DNA of 64,000 nt from Sulfobacillus thermotolerans (GCA_002951815.1 CP019454.1:1984001-2048000), one strand, 5' to 3'; positions 53,529 to 62,392 are shown, counted from the first letter of the stretch. The notes: generated from the letters alone by a model not told the origin. Program-made: numbers and translations.

Positions 53529-53810
53529 ATGACCACGCATACAACGCATGGCACGAGCACACTGTACTGGGTTTTTTTCGCCGTACTAATCGGCATGACG
53601 ATTTGGATGTTCATGCAGCAATCACGGAATCAAAAAAACCGGCAAAAGCTGCAAAACAGCTTGCAAAAGGGCGATCAAGTGGTAACGGTAGGCGGTCTGA
53701 TTGGTACGGTGGCCTCTATTGATGACAAAGTGGTCGTTCTGAAGATCGCCGACGATGTCAAGATAAAAGTCCTCAAAACAGGAATCGGCGGAAAATATCA
53801 AGACGCTTGA
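53529..53810 (+). CDS. yajC: Preprotein translocase subunit YajC
   Basis: 93 residues. One N-terminal membrane helix (about 13-30), then RNQKNRQKLQNSLQKGDQVV and GGLIGTVASI, the family core. Accessory subunit of SecDF-YajC. The usual neighbours tgt, queA, secD and secF are not next to it here, so the gene has been separated from its common context. Confidence 0.9.
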   Translation: MTTHTTHGTSTLYWVFFAVLIGMTIWMFMQQSRNQKNRQKLQNSLQKGDQVVTVGGLIGTVASIDDKVVVLKIADDVKIKVLKTGIGGKYQDA

Positions 53811-53836
53811 GCAATTCCGGTTTTCTCTCTAAGGTG

Positions 53837-53845
53837 TGCTATAAT
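53837..53845 (+). promoter_or_regulatory. Extended -10 promoter before the glutamate dehydrogenase gene
   Basis: TGC followed by a perfect TATAAT (53840-53845). No good -35 is present, which fits an extended -10 type. Confidence 0.5.
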
Positions 53846-53903
53846 ACGGGCGAATTCGGGACCAGACCGGATTCGATGAGACACACTGGGGGAGGCGGAA
53901 ACA

Positions 53904-55157
53904 GTGGCGGATTCGTCACTTAACCCGTACTTGCGGGCACAACAGGCGTTTAAAGAGGCCGTGGATACGCTAGGGTTAGAGCCAGCCGTTTATGAAATTC
54001 TCAAACAGCCACTCCGATCATTCGAAGTGGCAGTCCCTTTTATACGGGACGATGGCAATTTACAAGTCTTCAACGGATACCGTGTGCAGCACAATGATGC
54101 TTTGGGACCGACCAAAGGCGGCTTGCGCTTTCACACGGCAGTCAACATGGATGAAGTCAAGGCGCTCGCCATGTGGATGAGTGTGAAATGCGCATTGCTT
54201 GGATTGCCTTATGGCGGTGCCAAAGGAGGAATTGCCTGCGACGTGGATCAGTTGTCCGACCACGAACTTGAGCGCCTCAGCCGCGAGTACATTCGTGCCG
54301 TCAGTTTGGTCATTGGTCCCGATAAGGATATTCCGGCACCAGATGTCTCCACGAATCCTCAGATTATGGCGTGGATGGTTGATGAATATTCGCGGATACG
54401 TGGGGAAAACACGTTTGGCTTGATTACGGGCAAACCGATGGTAATTGGGGGATCGGCAGGACGCGTTGCGGCCACTGGTCGTGGCTTAGTCTTTGCTACA
54501 AAACAGTTGGCCACAGAACTGGGCATCGATTTTGCCAAAAGCCAGATTGCTATTCAGGGATTTGGCAATGTCGGGTCGGTGGCGGCCGATATTGCCTATG
54601 CTATGGGAGCCAAGGTGTTAGCCATCTCGGACAAGGATGGCGGCTTGTACAATCCCAGTGGCATTAATATTCCTGAGTTATTGGAATACCAAAGAGTGCA
54701 CCGCTTTCTTACAGGATTCCCGGGTGCAGAACCCATCTCCAATGAGGAACTGCTCGAGTTGCCCGTTGACATTCTCTTTCCAGCCGCGTTGGAAAACCAG
54801 ATTACAGCGGACAATGCGGGCAAGATTCGGGCGCGCATTGTGGGAGAGGGGGCCAATGGGCCCACAACGCCTGAGGCCGATCGCATTTTGTTTGATAAAG
54901 GCATTATGGTCATTCCCGACGTTCTTGGTAACTCTGGCGGTGTGACGGTTTCCTATTTCGAGTGGGTGCAAAATCAGACACGATTTTATTGGAGCGAAGA
55001 CGAGGTTAACCGCCGCCTGGAAGAATATATGTCCCGCGCCATGGCCGAAATGCATACCATGCATGAACGTTTTGGGGTGACGTTGCGAAAGGCTGCCTAT
55101 TTAGTGGCGGTTGAACGCATTGCGCAGGCGATGCGTTATCGGGGCTGGTTGAAGTAA
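53904..55157 (+). CDS. gdhA: Glutamate dehydrogenase (Glu/Leu/Phe/Val family)
   Basis: 417 residues from GTG 53904, after GGGGGAGGCGG. Catalytic region: GPTKGGLRFHTAVNMDEVKALAMWM (quoted by key K in GPTKGGLRFH), GLPYGGAKGGI with the catalytic Lys, and PAPDVSTN. Rossmann domain: IQGFGNVGSVAADIAY. Interconverts glutamate and 2-oxoglutarate plus ammonia with NAD(P)H. Length suits the hexameric enzyme. Flanked by its own promoter and a terminator, so monocistronic. Confidence 0.93.
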   Translation: MADSSLNPYLRAQQAFKEAVDTLGLEPAVYEILKQPLRSFEVAVPFIRDDGNLQVFNGYRVQHNDALGPTKGGLRFHTAVNMDEVKALAMWMSVKCALLGLPYGGAKGGIACDVDQLSDHELERLSREYIRAVSLVIGPDKDIPAPDVSTNPQIMAWMVDEYSRIRGENTFGLITGKPMVIGGSAGRVAATGRGLVFATKQLATELGIDFAKSQIAIQGFGNVGSVAADIAYAMGAKVLAISDKDGGLYNPSGINIPELLEYQRVHRFLTGFPGAEPISNEELLELPVDILFPAALENQITADNAGKIRARIVGEGANGPTTPEADRILFDKGIMVIPDVLGNSGGVTVSYFEWVQNQTRFYWSEDEVNRRLEEYMSRAMAEMHTMHERFGVTLRKAAYLVAVERIAQAMRYRGWLK

Positions 55158-55161
55158 ACAC

Positions 55162-55186
55162 AAGGGCCCGCTGTTTGGGCCCTTTT
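55162..55186 (+). terminator. Intrinsic terminator after gdhA
   Basis: AAGGGCCC (55162-55169) pairs with GGGCCCTT (55177-55184), ending in four T. It lies only 12 bases before the start of the next gene. Confidence 0.7.
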
Positions 55187-55197
55187 CAGGAGGTTTT

Positions 55198-56748
55198 GTG
55201 GTGGACAAGGAACCCTTAGAAGAGTTGCGGCGACGCCAAGCAGCGATTGTCGGAATGGGGGGACCTAGCCGCATTGCTCGTCAACATGCGGCAGGGAAGA
55301 TGACGGCGCGCGAACGGGTGGCCGCGTTGCTTGATCCGGACTCATTTGAGGAAATTGGCGCGCATGTCCGCCACCGCGCTCGGGCATTTGGCATGGATCA
55401 GCAAGAGATTCCCGCAGATGCCGTGGTGACAGGTGTAGGGCGTATTCACGGCCGCGTAGTCTATGTGTTCTCGCAAGACTTCACTTCCGCGGGCGGATCA
55501 CTTGGAGAGATGCATGCTCAAAAAATTGTCCGTTTGCAGGATTTAGCGCTCAAAACCGGAGCTCCGATTATCGGATTAAATGACTCGGGTGGGGCACGCA
55601 TTCAAGAAGGCGTGGATGCGCTCTCTGGCTATGGGGAGATTTTCAAGCGCAACACCTGGTCTTCAGGCGTTATTCCCCAAATTACGGTGATTATGGGGCC
55701 AAGTGCCGGCGGGGCGGTCTATTCCCCAGCGCTGACGGACCTTATTGTAATGGTCGAACATACAGGACAGATGTTCATTACTGGTCCTCAAGTCATTAAG
55801 ACGGTGACGGGAGAAAATGTGACCGGGGAGCAAATTGGAGGAGCTCAGGCTCAAATTCGCAAATCCGGCGTGGCTCATATGGCCGCGGCTGATGATGCCG
55901 AAGCCTTGGCACTAGTCCGTACGATTTTGAGCTATTTGCCGAACAATAACCGGGAGCTGCCACCTGTCACGGCGTGCACGGATCCTTTGGACCGCATGGA
56001 TGAGGCGTTGGCCGAGACGGTGCCTTTGGACCCGAATAAGCCCTATGATGTGAAGCGCATCATTGCGAGTGTTGTGGATCCGGACTCTTTTTTAGAAATT
56101 CAAAACGGCTATGCTGACAATATTGTGATTGGATTGGCGCGCATTGGCGGACATTCGGTCGGCATTTGTGCCAATCAGCCCCGCGTGTTGGCAGGCACGA
56201 TGGATATCAATGCTTCGGACAAACTGGCGCGGTTTGTAAGACTGTGTGACAGTTTTAATATTCCGCTGGTCACCTTTGTGGACACGCCAGGTTATTTGCC
56301 AGGAACCGCCCAAGAGTTTGGCGGGATCATTCGCCATGGCGCCAAAGTCTTGTATGCCTATGCCGAGGCGACGGTTCCCAAGGTGACGGTGATCTTGCGC
56401 AAAGCTTACGGAGGGGCCTATTTGGCGATGTGTAGCCGCTCACTGGGGGCAGACTGGGTATTTGCCTGGCCGACGGCAGAGATAGCGGTTATGGGACCGG
56501 AAGGGGCCGCCAATATTATTTTTCGTGAAGATATCAATGCCGCAGAAGATCCCCAGGCGATGCGCCGTACAAAGGCTGAAGAGTACCGAGAAGAGTTTGC
56601 CAATCCGTATGTGGCGGCGGCACGTGGTTTTGTGGATGCGGTGATTGAACCCGCGCAGACGCGAGGACATATTGCACAAGCGCTGATGGCGCTGCAAAAC
56701 AAACGCGATGATCGTCCGCATAAACGCCATGGCAATATGCCGCTGTAA
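55198..56748 (+). CDS. Biotin-dependent acyl-CoA carboxylase, carboxyltransferase subunit
   Basis: 516 residues from GTG 55198; AGGAGG lies eight bases before. Both carboxyltransferase halves are seen. In the N-half are GGSLGEMHAQKIVRLQDLA, GLNDSGGARIQEGVDAL and GPSAGGAVYSPAL; in the C-half are FVDTPGYLPGTAQEFGGI and RKAYGGAYLAMCS. It matches propionyl/methylmalonyl-CoA carboxylase beta (PccB) and methylmalonyl-CoA decarboxylase alpha (MmdA). The next genes, an MmdD-like small protein and a biotin carrier, favour the Mmd-type arrangement. No membrane decarboxylase (MmdB) and no biotin carboxylase are nearby. Confidence 0.9.
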   Translation: MVDKEPLEELRRRQAAIVGMGGPSRIARQHAAGKMTARERVAALLDPDSFEEIGAHVRHRARAFGMDQQEIPADAVVTGVGRIHGRVVYVFSQDFTSAGGSLGEMHAQKIVRLQDLALKTGAPIIGLNDSGGARIQEGVDALSGYGEIFKRNTWSSGVIPQITVIMGPSAGGAVYSPALTDLIVMVEHTGQMFITGPQVIKTVTGENVTGEQIGGAQAQIRKSGVAHMAAADDAEALALVRTILSYLPNNNRELPPVTACTDPLDRMDEALAETVPLDPNKPYDVKRIIASVVDPDSFLEIQNGYADNIVIGLARIGGHSVGICANQPRVLAGTMDINASDKLARFVRLCDSFNIPLVTFVDTPGYLPGTAQEFGGIIRHGAKVLYAYAEATVPKVTVILRKAYGGAYLAMCSRSLGADWVFAWPTAEIAVMGPEGAANIIFREDINAAEDPQAMRRTKAEEYREEFANPYVAAARGFVDAVIEPAQTRGHIAQALMALQNKRDDRPHKRHGNMPL

Positions 56749-56768
56749 CGCGGTGAAGGGAGGATATT

Positions 56769-56918
56769 ATGCCGGAATCGACAAGGCCCGATGACCTCGC
56801 CGCGGTCATGATGGCTGTCGCGCTCATGATGGAAGATGACCTAGAACAGACGGCATTCACCGTGAAGGTTCGCGAAGTCTGGCCCCAGCCTTCGGAATGG
56901 CGATGGGTTGGTTGGTAA
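56769..56918 (+). CDS. 49-residue MmdD/OadG-like small subunit
   Basis: A short gene between the carboxyltransferase and biotin-carrier genes, with ATG 56769 after GGGAGG and stop TAA 56916-56918. It reads MPESTRPDDLAAVMMAVALM, then an acidic patch EDDLEQ and a Trp-rich end VWPQPSEWRWVGW. The C-terminal pattern W-x-x-x-x-R/W-x-x-G-W and position resemble the delta/gamma assembly subunits of methylmalonyl-CoA decarboxylase and OAD-type enzymes. It lacks a membrane helix, so it may only aid carboxyltransferase-carrier contact. Confidence 0.6.
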   Translation: MPESTRPDDLAAVMMAVALMMEDDLEQTAFTVKVREVWPQPSEWRWVGW

Positions 56919-56967
56919 CGAACACAAGGGTTTAATGGCATGAAATTTGGTGGAGGAGGCACAGGAG

Positions 56968-57366
56968 ATGGCGGTACGCAAGTTTCGAATTCGAGTGAAT
57001 GGGGTTCTATATGAAGTAGAGGCGGAAGAAGTCAAAGAGGCCAGCGCTCCGCGTCAGGAAGTCTCCGCGCAGCCTGCCCCGGTTAGGGAGCCCAAAGCGT
57101 CGGCGGAACCTGCGCGGAAGCCAGCTGCTGTCGTCTCCCAAGATGGGGAGACGATCATCGAGGCGCCGTTGCCGGGATCTGTCCTCGACGTCAAAGTGCA
57201 AGAAGGGAGTTCGGTCGAGGTCGGGCAGGTGTTGGTGATTTTGGAAGCGATGAAGATGGAAAATGAGGTCACGTCACCGGTGCCAGGACGCGTCAAGAGC
57301 GTAAAGGTTCAAAAAGGCAGTGCAGTCGACGCGAATGACGTCTTACTTGTCATCGACCGAGCGTAA
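56968..57366 (+). CDS. Biotin carboxyl carrier protein
   Basis: 132 residues from ATG 56968. Short N-terminal strand region (MAVRKFRIRVNGVLYEVEAE), an Ala/Pro linker (about 30-60), then a biotinyl domain with the biotinylation site EAMKMENEV (Lys about 101). It delivers carboxy-biotin between catalytic subunits. The flexible Pro/Ala linker is typical of MmdC-type carriers. Same operon as the carboxyltransferase. Confidence 0.9.
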   Translation: MAVRKFRIRVNGVLYEVEAEEVKEASAPRQEVSAQPAPVREPKASAEPARKPAAVVSQDGETIIEAPLPGSVLDVKVQEGSSVEVGQVLVILEAMKMENEVTSPVPGRVKSVKVQKGSAVDANDVLLVIDRA

Positions 57367-57367
57367 G

Positions 57368-58603
57368 ATGGCAGGACGGCGGCGGGTCTTGGTGATGGCG
57401 CCTCATCCTGATGACGAGGCATTAGGCGCGGGTGGTTTTATCCATCAGGCAGTGCGGCAGGGCTATGATGTCTATGTCGTTTTGATGACCTCGGGTGACG
57501 GCTTTGTACAAGATGCCGAACGCTATTATCTTTCGCTGACCGTTACGTCGGAAGAATACATTCACCTAGGTTATGAGCGCCAAATTGAGGCGCAAAAAGC
57601 CATGGCGGCCTTGGGAGTGCCTAAAGAACGGGTGATCTTTTTAGGGTTTCCTGATGGAGGCCTGGATCATTTGTTTTTGCATTATGATGCGGCCGCTTTA
57701 TTCGTCAGCCCGACCACGGGTTGCAGCCGCGTTCCGTACATCGAGTCACCCACTTACGGCACCCCTTATACCGGGGCCGAATTACTGAATGCCATTATTC
57801 GACTGTTCACCGAGATTCAGCCTGATTGGGTGGTTACCCCCCTTATGCTGGACCAGCACCCCGACCACTGGGCGACGTCGGCTTTTGGGAGCCTCGCCCT
57901 GATGGCGTGCCGCGCCCAAGGTTTGTCATGGGCGGAGCATACGGTACATTTGGGGTATTTGGTGCATTGGAATGGCTGGCCCTTGCCTTTAGCATATCGC
58001 CCGGAAATGCGTCAGGAGGTTCCACCTGCGCTTACCACCTATCCTGGTTTGCGCTGGGAGGAGTTTGGCTATGACGCCCCGACGGTTGAAGCCAAAAGGG
58101 TCTCGCTGCTGTCTTATGAGAGTCAAGTGGAATTAATCAAGCCCTTTCTTCTGGCTTTCGCGCGTAAGACGGAGGTTTTCGGCCGTGTCACGCCTACGGT
58201 CGTTGATCAGGAAGCGGTCTGGCCCCAGCCACGAGCCGAGTCTTTGACGAAATTTTTGCGTCGTGATTATGGTATTGTGGCTAGCCGTTGGCGACATAGG
58301 CAAGGGCAGGACCATGTGCAATGCAGGGTCAAACTCGAGGGACTATGGTCCGCGCGGGTCGTCGTGTATGCGTGGGGAAAGGGTCTAGAGTTTTCGGGGT
58401 GGACGTCTGGAATGCAGGGCGGAGATGATCCGGGACTGCTGGTAACGCCATCGGCAGACCATGTGGACCTCACGTGGTCTGTGTCAGAAACGGGGACAGA
58501 ACGGGAGTGGCTGAAGGGCATTGTGTTTTACCGGAATAATAAAATCACGGGGCGCACGGGGTTCTGGCCGTGGCTGTCCGCCGATCCGGAAAGGAAGGGA
58601 TAG
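57368..58603 (+). CDS. PIG-L/LmbE family deacetylase with extra C-terminal domain
   Basis: 411 residues from ATG 57368, one base after the biotin-carrier stop. Zinc motif HPDDE at residues 13-17 (MAPHPDDEALGAGG) and a second ligand region LMLDQHPDHWATS. These enzymes remove acetyl groups from GlcNAc-type conjugates, including mycothiol and bacillithiol precursors. Family members are usually 220-300 residues; here about 120 additional C-terminal residues, Trp-rich and beta-like, form an unrecognised extension. Substrate unknown. Coupled to the D-aminopeptidase gene downstream. Confidence 0.85.
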   Translation: MAGRRRVLVMAPHPDDEALGAGGFIHQAVRQGYDVYVVLMTSGDGFVQDAERYYLSLTVTSEEYIHLGYERQIEAQKAMAALGVPKERVIFLGFPDGGLDHLFLHYDAAALFVSPTTGCSRVPYIESPTYGTPYTGAELLNAIIRLFTEIQPDWVVTPLMLDQHPDHWATSAFGSLALMACRAQGLSWAEHTVHLGYLVHWNGWPLPLAYRPEMRQEVPPALTTYPGLRWEEFGYDAPTVEAKRVSLLSYESQVELIKPFLLAFARKTEVFGRVTPTVVDQEAVWPQPRAESLTKFLRRDYGIVASRWRHRQGQDHVQCRVKLEGLWSARVVVYAWGKGLEFSGWTSGMQGGDDPGLLVTPSADHVDLTWSVSETGTEREWLKGIVFYRNNKITGRTGFWPWLSADPERKG

Positions 58604-58605
58604 AC

Positions 58606-59436
58606 GTGAATGTATGGATCTCTGTCGATATGGAGGGCATCAGCGGGATTGTGGACCGTGACCAATTACTTCCTCAGGGGCAGCGTTACAGCCAAGCCGT
58701 GCACTACTTGATGCAAGATATCACGACGGTTATTGGTGCTGTGCAAGAGGACCCTGCAGTGACAGGCATTGTCGTCAATGATTCCCACGATGGGATGCTC
58801 AATGTGCTATGGTCGTCGATGCCGCAAGGGGTGACGTTAATCTCAGGCGGGGGTAAGCCGTGGTCGATGGTGCAAGGGGTAGATCAGGCGGATGTGGCAT
58901 TCTTTGTCGGCTATCACGCTATGGCGGGAACGCCGCAGGCCGTGATGGACCATACCTATTCAGGCGAGATTTTTCAAGTGCGGCTCAATGGCGTGGAAGT
59001 CGGGGAAACGGGGCTGAATGCTGCCGTGGCCGGTCATTATCAGGTCCCAGTCGGCTTCGTCAGTGGCGATGACAAAGTGTGTGCCGAAGCGTCGCAATTG
59101 CTGCCATGGGTCACTGCGGTGAGCGTGAAAACAGCCACCAACAGACGGGCAGCCCACCTGTTAAGTGGCTTGGAAAGTGCGATGGCTTTGCGTCAAGGCG
59201 TACATGATGCGCTAGCGAAGTGGCACAGTGGGCGCTTGTCGCCCTTTATTCCTGATACACCTGTGACCTTAGAAGTGACGGTGATGACGACGGATATGGC
59301 CGACCGCGCCACGTATTGCCCGGGCACCCAACGCACCGGGGGACGTACGGTGCAGTATACGTCTCACAGCATGCTAGAGGTTTACCGCGCTTTTTACACC
59401 ATCATGGCATTGGCTGCGGGCCGCCCGCTATACTAA
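58606..59436 (+). CDS. dppA: M55 D-aminopeptidase (DppA-like)
   Basis: 276 residues from GTG 58606, two bases after the PIG-L stop, with AAAGGAAGGG before it. The zinc ligands of the self-compartmentalising DppA family are visible: SVDMEGISG (Asp, Glu near the start), NDSHDGM (His), GYHAMAG (His) and the GEIFQVRLNGVEVGETG segment (key NGVEVGE). It cleaves D-amino-acid peptides, probably from cell-wall turnover. In Bacillus dppA heads a dipeptide-transport operon; no transporter is present here. Confidence 0.9.
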   Translation: MNVWISVDMEGISGIVDRDQLLPQGQRYSQAVHYLMQDITTVIGAVQEDPAVTGIVVNDSHDGMLNVLWSSMPQGVTLISGGGKPWSMVQGVDQADVAFFVGYHAMAGTPQAVMDHTYSGEIFQVRLNGVEVGETGLNAAVAGHYQVPVGFVSGDDKVCAEASQLLPWVTAVSVKTATNRRAAHLLSGLESAMALRQGVHDALAKWHSGRLSPFIPDTPVTLEVTVMTTDMADRATYCPGTQRTGGRTVQYTSHSMLEVYRAFYTIMALAAGRPLY

Positions 59437-59437
59437 A

Positions 59438-59821
59438 ATGCCATGCGTTTGGCATAGGAGGGTCCATGAGTCTTTTTCTCGCCTTGAAGAAATTTTGTTA
59501 TTTGTGCCGGACGTGCAAAGTGCTAAACCGTGGTACGCGGATTTTTTAGGAGTCGACCCCGTTTTTGATGACCTCCACTATTGTGCATTTCGACTCTGTG
59601 GGGTGAGCATTGGGCTTCACCCATACGATGACAAAACGCCGACCCGTTCAACAGGGCCTGTGCCTTATTGGCGGGTGGCGGATATCCATCAGAGTATCGC
59701 GCAGCTACAGTCCAAAGGCTGTGGGCTGTTTCGTGGGCCAATTTTTGGGGTGGACCAACGTTGGGTCTGTCAAATGACTGATCCTTTTGGCAATGTATGG
59801 GGCCTCGTTCAAGTTTACTAG
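59438..59821 (+). CDS. VOC-fold (glyoxalase/bleomycin-resistance-like) protein with disturbed 5' end
   Basis: The domain from EILLFVPDVQSAKPWYADFLG to DPFGNVWGLVQVY is a clear single VOC module of about 115 residues, a metal-dependent fold used by lyases, dioxygenases and resistance proteins. The ATG at 59438 that opens this frame has no ribosome site. A GGAGGG site points to the ATG at 59466, which is in the other frame (MSLFLALKKF). Adding one T to the T run at 59471-59475 would join that ATG to the domain as MSLFSRLEEILLF. So a one-base loss, real or artefactual, is likely. Confidence 0.7.
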   Translation: MPCVWHRRVHESFSRLEEILLFVPDVQSAKPWYADFLGVDPVFDDLHYCAFRLCGVSIGLHPYDDKTPTRSTGPVPYWRVADIHQSIAQLQSKGCGLFRGPIFGVDQRWVCQMTDPFGNVWGLVQVY

Positions 59822-59918
59822 CATTGTTAAAGCATAAGATGTCCGCATTGCGTCCAACCTATGCGGAGTAGCGTGTTATCACGTGCATTTTATGACGCAA
59901 AAAGACGGCACCTTTTTG

Positions 59919-59947
59919 TTGACAGAACTCGAACAGGCCACTATAAT
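59919..59947 (+). promoter_or_regulatory. Consensus SigA promoter of tRNA-Ala
   Basis: TTGACA (59919-59924), 17 bases, TATAAT (59942-59947), a perfect consensus promoter 12 bases before the tRNA. Confidence 0.85.
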
Positions 59948-59959
59948 AGGCAATGCACT

Positions 59960-60035
<76 letters not shown>

Positions 60036-60743
60036 GTTATCCTCTTCAATTTTTTATCATAGCTATTTATCCCGTCGTTTAGTTTTATCACGGACTGTAA
60101 GATATTCCGAGCTTGAATGGGTCTTTAGGTATTTTTCTATTTGGACGTCTCAAACATTCGAAGGTTCCCCAAGAAGTACTCTTCCCGTTGTCTTAACAAT
60201 CCACCTAAAAAGAAAGAGTATCTGTATTCTGTGATTGAAATAGGGTCCCCTTCCCGGTTTTGTTCATCCTCATCCTCGTCTTCCCCAATGGGTAGTGACC
60301 TATCGTGTCTGCGCATGCCGTCGACACAGTCTTCATTCGTGTCGTAACCAGCTGGCCTTCCGCGTTGGGCGCATTTTGTCAGAATTTCACCGCGATCTTG
60401 TGGAGATTTCGGCAATCCCTTGGGCCATCACACTTTTCGAACTTCAAAAAGTGTCGGCAAAGTGTCGCCACCACTGTAGCCGATAACTGCGTTTACATTG
60501 CGTACAATCCTTCTGAGCAGACACTCCTTTTGACAGGCCCGCACGCGGATCCGTTTTCCAAGTGTGATATAGGGTAGTCGATAGGGGCTCGGGATCGATG
60601 GTGTAGGTCCGTCACGGGCGTGAAGAAGACGTGACAGTTGTTACCATCCGGCGACAGCAGGGAACCCTTTGAGAACCGTTTGGCCAATCGCCTAACTAGA
60701 AGTAAACCGCAAGGGTCAGCGAAATATCGAATCGCAGCTCGGG
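60036..60743. other. 700 bp without a supported gene
   Basis: Frames here are short and lack ribosome sites. The only structure is at 60430-60469: ACACTTTT and AAAAGTGT form an 8-bp inverted repeat, followed by two tandem 11-bp units beginning AAAGTGTCG. Such short GTGTCG-type repeats occur at IS21-like element ends, so this may be a relic terminus. Confidence 0.35.
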
Positions 60744-61409
60744 CTACGGATTAAACTCTTTAGTCCGTGCAATCACAGACACTTCGATACCGGAACTGGA
60801 GGAGAAATAAGCGTCGGCATAGGGTAGCCACGCCGACACCACAAACGATCGCGTACTGCCCGGCGGCGTAATCCGTAATTGGTGATAGATTATAGCTGCC
60901 TTGCCGTTCTGACCCGGCATATCAGACCCGATGAATGTCTCTTCGGCCGAACGCCCGGGTTTCAGGGTAACTGTGGGTACGTTCGGGATACCGTGGCCAA
61001 AGTAGGGCCCAAACATGGTCGAATCACGGCGAACGGCAGGATGAGATTGGTTCCCGGCTGCCGTAATACCGACGACGGTGGACCATCCGCGGAGCGATAC
61101 GGGCGAACGGCCAATATTCGTAAAATGGATAACGCCGCCGTCTGCGCCGGCAGCCACGGCGCTATGCACAATGGTCACTTTGAGGGTCCCCGTGGAATGG
61201 CCATGCGTGGGGGTGGTTACGGTGGTGCTCCCTGTCGAAGAGGACGTCATCGACCTCGATAGCTTCAATCCGGTGCGGGGAACGATATGCGAAACGCGGA
61301 CCGCTCCATTGCCCGTCGGATTGGCTGCGAGGTAGCGGCTGACGCCGCATCCCGCAAGCGAGAACACACCAACGGCCACGCTCGCAACGATTGAAACGTG
61401 TCTTCTCAT
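60744..61409 (-). CDS. Lipoprotein with DUF4232-like domain
   Basis: 221 residues. Signal peptide with lipobox LAGC (lipidated Cys21), a Ser/Thr-rich linker (about 45-75), then a beta domain with VIHFTNIGRSPVSLRGWSTV and TVTLKPGRSAEETF. These follow the DUF4232 pattern (FTN-x-G-x-x-x-x-x-L-x-G, T-L-x-P-G-x-x-A), found mainly in actinobacterial lipoproteins. Function unknown, extracellular. A ribosome-like GGGGAGG lies upstream. Confidence 0.7.
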   Translation of the reverse strand: MRRHVSIVASVAVGVFSLAGCGVSRYLAANPTGNGAVRVSHIVPRTGLKLSRSMTSSSTGSTTVTTPTHGHSTGTLKVTIVHSAVAAGADGGVIHFTNIGRSPVSLRGWSTVVGITAAGNQSHPAVRRDSTMFGPYFGHGIPNVPTVTLKPGRSAEETFIGSDMPGQNGKAAIIYHQLRITPPGSTRSFVVSAWLPYADAYFSSSSGIEVSVIARTKEFNP

Positions 61410-61898
61410 TAGAATGCCTCCCCGAGGCGCGTCTCAAGCCGTCTAACTCATCTGCTTAAAGAACGACGGATGGAGCGGATGGGTTACGCACAGAGAAGGA
61501 ACCGGCCATGCGCGACGGGGATCATAATCGAAGGGAGGAGGGCAATGCTCAGTGGGGCGATGCTTGGCACCGCCACTGTGCAACCATGTTCGCACATGCC
61601 TCGCCGTTCTGAGCCTGTTGCCGAGATTTCGCGTCACAAATTCGAAAAAGAGTCCACTTTCATTCGATGTGGGCATGGCCTAACGTTTGGATAGTTTTTG
61701 ATCCCCCAAGACCGGAGTCAGGCATCCTTTTCCTAGAAATCGGCCCGCGGGCTGGCGGAGGACAATGGGCGATTGTTAAGTCGTCTTGAGGAACAGATGG
61801 CTGTGATTTTCGGCCGCCCTACCGAACCTTCACACATGGACGGAAATTCACTCAAAATTGCAACCGAAGATTCAACACGAAGGAGCATCCGCGTTTGA
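61410..61898. other. Half-kilobase without a supported gene
   Basis: No frame here has a ribosome site or recognisable product. A coding-like stretch on the plus strand (RLLSRLEEQMAVIFGRPTEP, near 61770-61830) leads toward the HepT-like relic, in the same frame as its first part, but is not itself assignable. Confidence 0.35.
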
Positions 61899-62149
61899 GA
61901 TGATGAGGTCATCATCAAAACCGTGGTTGATGCGTTTACCACGATTTTACACTGCGGACCGAGCCAGTTGAGCTGGCGCTTAAAAGATCGATACTCACAC
62001 ATCTTGTGGCGTGACATGATTGGCTTACGCCATCGAGTTCACCATTATGGTGGAATTGATTTGTTGCGGTGCGGGAAACAATCCGAACGGATTTGACGCC
62101 GCTTATCGAACAATTTATTGCGTTACAAGACCAGATGACATCGATGTAA
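61899..62149 (+). pseudogene. Relic of a HepT-like (DUF86) ribonuclease toxin
   Basis: After a TGA (61896) the frame reads DDEVIIKTVVDAF, then LSWRLKDRYSHILWRDMIGL and RHRVHHYGGID. This matches the DUF86/HepT pattern L-K-x-R-Y-x-x-I-x-W-R-x-M-I-G-x-R. The R-x-x-x-H-x-Y motif of HepT is present but altered. One frame change near 62065 leads to VRETIRTDLTPLIEQFIALQ and a TAA. There is no start and no partner MntA gene. HepT/MntA pairs are toxin-antitoxin units; this one is dead. Confidence 0.5.
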
Positions 62150-62392
62150 TAGTGCTTAGGGACCGCCTGATTGCTTGGCCTTGTTTTTTATGAACTCCAT
62201 GAATATCCTACAAATACCGAATGGGGGAGGGATGGCAATGATGCAAAGGATGGTATGCCTAAAGAACTTAAGACCGGAAGGATTCATGCGTCATAAAAAA
62301 ATTAGAGAGAGTGTGAGATTGTAGATCACGGGGCATTATCCTCAATTTCTTCGGTGTGGCAGCGGTCAGACCTCTCGTGGGAGGCATTTTGC

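Noticed and set aside
56534-56962. 142-codon minus-strand frame across the MmdD-like gene
   Set aside because: Low-quality composition and antisense to three operon genes with good ribosome sites.
60137-60415. 92-codon minus-strand frame with an Asp/Glu run
   Set aside because: The acidic run is the mirror of a Ser-coding repeat (TCATCCTCATCC); no ribosome site and no family.
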